The notes under the pieces are model-generated. The model saw only the letters and a list, made by a program, of their open reading frames with translations, was not told the origin of the DNA and did not search any database. Below, piece by piece: positions 56,854 to 64,000 of a stretch of DNA of 64,000 bases. This DNA is from Ramazzottius varieornatus (taxonomy: Eukaryota; Tardigrada; Eutardigrada; Parachela; Ramazzottiidae): the NCBI GenBank assembly GCA_001949185.1, contig BDGG01000006.1:664827-728826 (forward strand). Reading direction: 5' to 3'. Position 1 is the stretch's first letter, and each line of letters opens with the position of its first letter. The position numbers were made by a program, and so were the translations under genes.

Positions 56854-59725
56854 TTAGAAATGAATCTGAACGCGGTGCTTCGCGTCTGATTTCTGTTCGC
56901 TTTTTGGAAGTGCCTGGTCGAGAGGTAGATCAGGTAGCAGGCTTTCTACGGAACCACCACGCGGCCATATCGCCATGCAGAGAACGAATATCATTGAGCC
57001 AAGGTATTCCACTCTCGTCCTGTTCGGGCGAGGTTGAAAATCATCTTCCTGAAGCCGTGTGGTTTCGGCATTCTCGAGTTCTGAGCTGCACGAAGCCGTT
57101 CCGGTTTCATTCTGGAACCTTACTGTAGTGTCTTCATGCCTAAGCATGTGCTGGAGCATCATTCTGTATAAACGGCAATCGCGATCTAATCCACCGCCGC
57201 TCGTCGCGAAACTCTGTTGCAGTACAAATGCCTTCATCTTTCCGTAGAGGCCTTGATACCCATCCTCCACCGCTGAATCCAGGTGATAGCCGTGCATCAC
57301 GACACTCGCCATGCAGATATATTGGTAAGCATGGATGTCGAGGTATTCAAAAGTTTTCGTCGTGGTATTAAACCTGGTTCTCTCGGTTACCGTCGGTGTC
57401 AGTCTCCTTTGCAAAAACTCAATCATTTCGGGATAAGTAGACGAACGAGAGTCTGTTTTCTTATCGACCATCTTGACGCACCGGGACAGCAGATATACCA
57501 TGTCGGCGTATAAAGTGTTTGTGGGACTATAGTCAGTGTTGTTTTCGAGCCAATTCCGTGCAAACTCCGCAATCTTCCTGTGTATATTGGTGATATTGTA
57601 GTCTAAGTCACGCCGATTGAGGTAAGGTCTCCAGTCTTCGTCTCGTCCAACTGAGCTGAGGGCGTTGAAACGTTTGCGAAGTCCATCGTTCAAGCCAACG
57701 GCCGGCTCAGACGACGCGGCATCCCTGGCTTCGGTGGCCTGAACTGGGTTGTTTCCTCCCACTTTTGGTCTAAAAGTTAGCGGACGTCGTCTTTCACGAG
57801 CCTTGACCAGGGTCTTTTCAAACAGTTCATCATTGATGTCCGGCTCGCAGGCTAAATCGTAATCGAAGAAGGCGTCGGGCTTGTCATTTGTGACAGTACT
57901 TTCCGAAAGGAATGGATCGGTTTCATCGGAACTGTTGTCGGAGCCACCAAATGATGCTTCAGCGATTTCGTGTATGGTTTTCCGCCATTCGGAGCGTAAC
58001 TGACTTCTGAAACGGGAATTTAGATAGCGACGGATACGTCGCTTACGAGATCCTGTGCAGCAGAAAGTCAGCAGTCCAATCACGACCATCGTCGCTCCGT
58101 AAAACAGATCCTTTAATGCTGGCTCCCATAGTGTTTGCACTGGCGCTGGCGCTGCTACTGTGGATCGATGAAGCTTTAGACCAATACTGGCATCTATGGC
58201 GCAAAGGTTAGTCTTGCTAGATTTTGAGTACCTGTTTCGGGCTTGTTGCAGCCATACAGAGAGTTTATCTTTTCGAAATCTCCGGGAGTAGTGGCTCGGT
58301 CAACTCTTATTGTACAGTGTCCTCTCGGTAAAAAGGTCGGTTTGTCCGGGTCCATAGCGGTCTCGTTCCACGCGTAATGCTAGATAGTACCATAAGGTAG
58401 GAACGAGACTTTGCGGAAAGTACTCAGAAATAGTGAAGGTGTATTCAAAAATTTCCAGCTAATTCGGCGCTTTGACCATGGCCAACTTCTTTGTAGCCAA
58501 CTAATTTAGCTCGGTTTAGACAACTGGGTTTTCAGTTGACTAAATGAAGTCTTCACTAATATACCTGATTTAGTTATTTCTAGCTGGTATTTAAAGCGCT
58601 AAATTAGCTGGGCCGATTTTCAGCTTTCCCATCAGCAACCTTCTAACACAAGGAACATGGATGATACGTGAATGAGATATTACCATTATGGAATTACAGT
58701 CGTATGGCCATGGGGGATTATAATGGCTTTTGATCTTGAACTGACTCCACATGACTACAAACAGAACAAGGTTTGTTAGTGTACGCGGTATTGCTGTGAA
58801 CAACACTATGCATGCCTTCTGGTATGTTGTCCCACTGGATCTCAACATGTTCATCCCGGTCGCTTCGTTGATGCTCATGATCGACTCCCAACGAATGAAT
58901 AATTTCGTGAATGATAGTGTCCTCGTCCATACAGTCTAGCCCAAGATGGATTTTGTTCACAACACCCATTTCCATTCTCCCAACGTCCGAATAGCAACTA
59001 CAGGTATGCTGAGCAAGATGATGATATTGCCGCGCAGGGTATAGTGCGCGCTGAAGGTGTACTTCAGCCGATTACTCTTACTTGTAGTTTCCTTTGAGAC
59101 GACTGAAATAAACATATTGTTGGTTGTCCGGATCACCATAAATGAACTTCACGCAGGTTTCATTCATTATCCGTTGTATGGCTTTCTTGATTTTGGCCTT
59201 CTCCGTACGGTTATCTGTAATAAAGGTATCGAGATACGGCTTTTCTACAACGAACGACTGCGAGGCTGGGCGATGTCATTTCTACTAACAAGGCTGTCGC
59301 GGAGATAGTCAGTTGCACAGCTGCTGTGAACTGGACTAAAACATTTGCAATGAAACTTACTGAAAGCAGAACTAAACCGATAGTAGACAATCGCACCTTC
59401 CCAGAGAACGATTGTAGCCTACAAAACCGAATATAAGTGGCTGCTACAGCGTGGAGAGACGCAGGAGTTGTACAAATGCGGATTTCGGTGAAATCAGGAA
59501 TAAAAGCTCAAAGCCGCCAAAACGTTCTACCTACAGTACATTGTCATCAGACGTAACATAGTCGGCTACTTGCTGGTCGTTCCATGGTAGACCAACTGTC
59601 TGCGAATCAAACCACGCCACCGACAATCCAAAGATGAGGTACAATTCAATCAAACAGGCAGACAGGCGTTGTCGCTTTAATTTCACAGAATTCGGTAGCC
59701 GCAGTCTGGACAGGCGTGGACACAT
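56854..59725 (-). CDS. Membrane-anchored astacin metalloprotease with long cytoplasmic tail
   Basis: Exons in order: about 59534-59725 (signal-anchor-like LIELYLIFGLSVAWF), 59361-59418 (LWEGAIVYYRF, mature N-terminus), 59082-59214 (IQRIMNETCVKF), about 58800-58997, 58684-58740, 58232-58379 and 56854-58193. The fourth carries CYSDVGRMEMG and the zinc motif HEIIHSLGVDHEHQRSDR, which fits HExxHxxGxxHExxRxDR. The Met-turn is split between exons: YDCNSIM from 58684-58740, HYAWNETAM from 58379. The catalytic domain ends in FEKINSLYGC, as usual for astacins. The last exon then has a membrane helix (LFYGATMVVIGLLTFCCTG), a basic stop-transfer (SRKRRIRRYL) and about 385 more residues without a known domain. 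Astacins are secreted or membrane zinc endopeptidases. The 38-bp intron 58194-58231 is very short. The exact 3' edge of exon 4 is inferred from the family pattern. Confidence 0.82.
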
Positions 59726-60749
59726 GATACCCAGACTGTCGTAGTTGTAGAAGGTGAGAGGCCAGCGCCGTGTTCCTGACAGCTTAACCTCCCATTATGC
59801 TCGACCAAATGGTAGGATACGTAGTTGCAGCCAGCTGTTTTTTCAGCAAAACTGTTTATCAGGACTGTCTGATAATTCAACCGACAATACGCAGAGATCT
59901 CCGTGGTTTATACGGAACACTCTAGGGTTATTCGGATAGCAGCTTCAGTTAACAAAAGCTTAACAAGAAAGAAAACCTCTCTTCCCGAGTTTGCTCTAGC
60001 GGGCTCGCGATGGCTTTAGTCACATTAGTCGAAACGTTGCGAGTTGACTAAAAACGATCGTGTTCGTACATCGCACGGTTACCAGACGTTGGTGACTGTT
60101 CCTCATAAACGATGTTCTTTTCGCTGACTCAACCGTGTTTTCAAGCTGGTACGCCCGAAGGCCCTAGGTTTGAACGCGAAGCCGGAGCTGATCAGCATCA
60201 GGCAAAAACGATCTTGGATTCTTTCGACTGTATTCTGTGAATGAATCAGCAGGCGACTGATACTGTTCTTTTTTGATACACAAGTGGCCATGACTAATAC
60301 GGCGAAAGTAAAGGAAAAACGCAGTGCAGCAGGCCTGATGACAAAGAAACCAGAGACGGAGAGCAAAGAACGAGAAGGAAATCTGAAGGACGAGAAGAGC
60401 GGAACGTCCGACGACGCGAGTGGTACCAAGTTGACAACCACAATTCAGGGGACGCTTCCGATGAGGCCGGTAACACTGATCAAGATAATGAAAGTGATGC
60501 CGACAACAACGACACCAAACGCCAAACTGAATGCTGCGACAAGGACAAAGACGATATTCCCAGAGGAAACTTGCAAATGACTTCAGTCCGGCCGAGATGT
60601 ACCAGAGTACCCGCAACACGTATCGGCGGACTCCTTTCGATTCCCGGACCTTCGACAGAGCTCATGAATATGCAAGTACATATGGTACGACTGACGATAT
60701 CTTGAGCAGTAGTTTGTAATTCTTCAAGGTACACTGAGCCACATAATTA
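59726..60749. other. No gene recognised; possible astacin 5' sequence
   Basis: A minus-strand Cys-containing frame (59683-59880) could be an upstream exon of the astacin gene but is unsupported. A Lys/Thr-rich plus frame (60284-60580) overlaps several minus frames and has no family resemblance. Confidence 0.35.
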
Positions 60750-61521
60750 TCTGTCCACCCCTAGTTTTGTTCAAAAATTCATCACTTATTTTGACTAACC
60801 CAATTTTGATATTTAGAACGTATTTATAGAGATCAGTGTTTGATCTTTACGACCACGTGACTACCGTATGAATCAATCAGCAAATCAACTGGCAGTATCA
60901 TTCCTACAAACACCTAAAACTGCCCTGTTTTCGGCTCCGAGTTGCGGGTGCTAGCCAGCAGATAGCACATCCTGCTTGTTACTATTATGTAGCCCCAACA
61001 GTAAGCTTTCAAGTAAGCCCATGTGAGAAATTTTGCAGATATGCAGAAGAAGCTCTGTCGTCGTGTCAACCAGGAAGTATTCTCGGTTATTTTCTGTGGT
61101 GCATATTCACGACGCCTCGTCTTCCACATCCTTGCTGCCAAGCTACGTTTAAATGGTGACACGTTTCTTAAAGATAATCAGGCTTTGTAGTTTGAGTCAT
61201 TCGGTCAGTCGAAACGGAAGATATCGAAAGGTAACCATGAGATAGCGCGTTCCGAAAACAAGTCAGTTTTGTGCTATCTGCTGGCTAGCACCCGCCGGAT
61301 GTGCTATCTGCTGGCTAGCACCCGCAACTCGGAGCCGAAAACAGGGCAGTTTTAGGTGTTTGTAGGAATGATACTGCCAGTTGATTTGCTGATTGGTTCA
61401 CACGGAAGTCACGTTGTCGTAAAGATCAAGCACTGATCTCTATAAAGACGTTCTAAAGATGAAAATCGGGTTAGTGCAAAATAAGTTATGAAGTTTTGAA
61501 CGAAGATGGGGGTGGACGGAT
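60750..61521. mobile_element. Long-inverted-repeat element, about 770 bp
   Basis: Arms 60750-60973 and 61298-61521 are inverted copies of about 220 bp; they share, for example, ACTGCCCTGTTTTCGGCTCC and GCTAGCCAGCAGATAGCACA. The right arm's inner end carries an extra tandem copy of a 28-bp unit (TGTGCTATCTGCTGGCTAGC...). The 320-bp centre encodes nothing recognisable. This is a second long-armed element besides 6291-7206, with unrelated sequence. Confidence 0.88.
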
Positions 61522-61962
61522 GAATATTGGACTCAGGGTATCCTCTGACAAGGGAACGGTTTCTGAGATAAACTAAAATCTTTGAATTTTGCTCTTTTAA
61601 AGGACACATCAGACCCTTTTGCAACTTCCATCAGGCAGAAGACCCGGCGGAATATCACTCTTTACCCTTGGAGAATTCCGAGATGAACGGCGTCCACTGT
61701 ATCCATTACAACAGCCTTCTTCCCAGTCACGGGCGCACGTCCCCCTGATAACCAGGTCTGACCACAGAGAAGACTGCCGACAACGGGACTGTTCCAGAAA
61801 AACCTCAGGAAGCTTCTGCTGTTTCAAATCGACAAAAAAGACATTACGGGCTTACAAAGATAGATCACGCCGCTGGTGGAATTACAACGCTGGTGTAATT
61901 TGCTATACGCACATCCTTACGATTGGCCTATTCATTCCACCAGACATTACACTTTCGGTGTA

Positions 61963-61992
61963 ATTACGAGTCGCTCCGGAACGACTCGTAAT
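61963..61992. repeat. 30-bp near-perfect palindrome
   Basis: ATTACGAGTCG and CGACTCGTAAT flank a short centre. Nearby words GGTGTAATTA / TAATTACACC (61940-62260) recur, so this may be the end of another element. Confidence 0.7.
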
Positions 61993-64000
61993 TAGACAAG
62001 ACTTGACCAACATCCCGAGTGCGCTGTGCTCCCCTCCAAACTATCAAATGTCACTTCCATGACGAAGTTTCTCGCTACTCGTCCTACTGGTGAGTGCATG
62101 GTGGTTCCTCCTACATCAAAGATCTCATAATCCTCCAATCGTACTCACCTACAGTGCGGGGACTTCAAAGCGAGCCGGTACACCGCTTTCCTAACTGGTC
62201 AACAAACATTTCTAGGCGTATCCATCAAAGTAGCTGGTGTAATTATACCACGAAGCCAGCTTAGTCTTTGTAATCCCTTTTTTTGAATTTTTTCCGAACT
62301 CTCGTGGTGAGGTCTGTACCGCCGAACAATAGTATCATCGGCAATTTCTAGAAAACTTCGACATACGTTGGGGGTTCAATAAGTTTTAGAGCTGTGTTCA
62401 CCAGAAAATTGCAGTTTTTCGCAAGAGGTGAAAGCAACTTATGAGCATTACGGCAGAGTTAGAGGCGAGGTTGAAAAGTCATTCGCTGAAAACAGGTTTG
62501 TAAAATACAAGGGAGGTTTCTGGAGTGCTTAACGGTCTTGAAGAAATGTAAGTTTGAGTTTGACTTCAGCACTGGATAGAAGAGGTAAGTCTGGTGGCTG
62601 GTCTGGGCAAAATGAAGTCAAACCTGACGGCTGTCAAGGCTCGAAGAAAATCTCAGTTCTACACGAAATCACAGTGCGCAATAAAACGGGGTGAAACTAG
62701 CTGCGCTATCGATCACCAGCCGGATTTTTGAAATTTTTCTGTTTTCTCCTCCGCGTTCCATTTAGAACAAGAGTTCGCCTTTACTCTATATTCCCTTCAG
62801 ACTTTGATTGTCGGAGCCATACCTAGACTAAGGCCGGGAATGCCGCGAACATTCCTACCCATACGAGTCCAGAATTGCAGTAGAGGGAAAATCCCGCCCA
62901 AACATTAACCCCCGGGAACGTCCGCCTGGGAAGACCGAAATCGCTAATCGCGGTGGGAATTACAATTGATACCAGTAATAAGCATAAAAATATAAGGCCG
63001 AACATAAGTGTATCCACCGACTTCCAGTTCTCGAGAATGTCTTTCTGATACAGCGGTAGTGTTTTCTAGCGTGACTAGAATTTTTCCGTTTTCGTACTGA
63101 TTCATGTTGGGTCGCGTGGCACTCTGGACCCTCGGTCTATAAGGGCGTACTTCTTCCTTAATTGTTGATTCTAACTACGCAGTCCGAGCGTGCTCGAGAC
63201 ACCGTACGACATGACAGATACCACAGCTCAGTTTTTCCGCAAACACATTACGTCAGTTACCACGCTCTCACTACGCTTTAGGCATCAGGTTGTATATACG
63301 TTCATACGCTTCTTCTAATGCTTTCATTGCTCTGTACACGCGCGATGGGTAATTAAAAGACAGTAAAGTTTATGGGACAGGCGGAAAGGACGGTAAAATG
63401 GAACTTCAACCGTGGAAAGTGGTGAAAAGTACATTAGTATATTAGATGTATTGGAAATGCTGTTCAATAAGACGATCAATGATCGGAACAACAACCAAAG
63501 CGGTTACATAGTCGCTATCCTTGCATGTTCCAGTCCTCATCAAAACCAGGTGCGTAAATTGCGGCACGCATCATTTTTCTTTCGGATCGTGTGAGTGATC
63601 AGTCAAGTAATTCTCTCTGTTTTGTCGTGCTTTTCCCATGTCGCCGAAAGTAAGTACTGAACGTATTTTGAATTTTTTTAAAGTCAGAAATTTAGAAAAT
63701 TTCGCCGGCATCCTTTCTCTATTTGCAGTTCGAGTGATACTGGAAGTGCTCCTTCTTTTGTTTCAGAAGTCGCCAGATTCTGAAATAATCTACCTTTATC
63801 CTTTCACTTTTTTTGGCTGAATGTAACTATGGGATGATCCTGTGGAATTTTTAGCCTGTGTTTTAATTACGTTCTCGTATACCGTAATTTGAAAAGACTG
63901 ATTCAATAAATAACTCAAATAATTAATAGATTTAGGAATTAAATAATTACGTTCCCAGGCCAAGTCAGACCCCCAGCACACCCTTGGTCGAAGCGCTAAA
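61993..64000. other. No confident gene
   Basis: Apart from the frame at 62823-63017, both strands contain only short chance-like frames. The AT content rises toward the window end. No rRNA, tRNA or long repeat is recognised. Confidence 0.4.
62823..63017 (-). CDS. Hypothetical short secreted or membrane protein, 64 residues
   Basis: The frame opens with a good signal peptide (MDTLMFGLIFLCLLLVSIVI, predicted cleavage after an Ala) and continues FGLPRRTFPGVNVWAGFSLY with a hydrophobic end. It could be a small secreted peptide or a first exon. No family is recognised and the evidence is only the hydrophobic start. Confidence 0.3.
   Translation of the reverse strand: MDTLMFGLIFLCLLLVSIVIPTAISDFGLPRRTFPGVNVWAGFSLYCNSGLVWVGMFAAFPALV

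Noticed and set aside
60284-60580. Lys/Thr-rich plus-strand frame as a gene
   Set aside because: Low-complexity composition, several competing minus frames and no splice or family support.
1-64000. CRISPR arrays, tRNA or rRNA genes, bacterial operons
   Set aside because: The repeats are inverted and dispersed rather than evenly spaced direct repeats, no tRNA cloverleaf or rRNA segment was recognised, and all confident genes have spliceosomal introns or animal families.

Overview
This is a metazoan nuclear genome window. Genes are split by many short GT-AG introns (often 40-300 bp), there are no operons or ribosome-binding sites, and the protein families are animal ones: MLH1, JIP3/4 (JNK-interacting protein), stomatin, PPT2-type thioesterase, LRRC20, astacin, and receptors with an ANF-receptor (natriuretic-peptide-receptor-like) ectodomain. 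My best guess for the lineage is a tardigrade or another small ecdysozoan, from compact introns, medium GC and amplified receptor-guanylate-cyclase-like genes. That guess is an inference, not proven by the sequence.

Layout. 1-9 kb: decayed GH16/concanavalin-like fragments, several inverted-repeat elements (one around a 320-N assembly gap), a small coiled-coil gene and an intact five-exon PPT2-like lysosomal thioesterase (+). 9-18.6 kb: two tandem Ly6/uPAR-like genes (+), a first-exon relic and a full-length ANF-receptor-like gene (-), nested transposable elements and a GPCR-like relic. 18.9-33.2 kb: stomatin (14 exons, several micro-exons), an unrecognised 443-residue protein, the motor/JNK scaffold JIP3/4, and a 411-residue coiled-coil protein, all on the minus strand. 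34-49 kb: a second ANF-receptor-like gene, LRRC20, a complete ten-exon MLH1 and a third ANF-receptor-like gene, all minus. 49.6-64 kb: a LysM gene broken by an inserted element, a PIF/Harbinger DNA transposon with both of its proteins, a membrane-anchored astacin protease with a large predicted cytoplasmic tail, and repeat-rich sequence with no recognised gene.

The most striking structural signal is a dispersed family of palindromic hairpins built on AAGTGGCGCA...TGCGCCACTT. It often occurs as two hairpins side by side inside an outer inverted repeat (GAGCTCGGCAAA...TTTGCCGAGCTC). More than fifteen hairpins lie mostly in introns of stomatin, JIP3/4, LRRC20 and MLH1. At least ten other inverted-repeat element families are visible, some nested and one inside a coding exon.

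The genes do not form a single pathway. The functional themes are membrane receptors (three ANF-receptor-like proteins with very short or truncated cytoplasmic parts), membrane scaffolding (stomatin, Ly6-like, astacin), housekeeping (MLH1, JIP3/4, PPT2) and a heavy load of DNA transposons and their non-autonomous derivatives.
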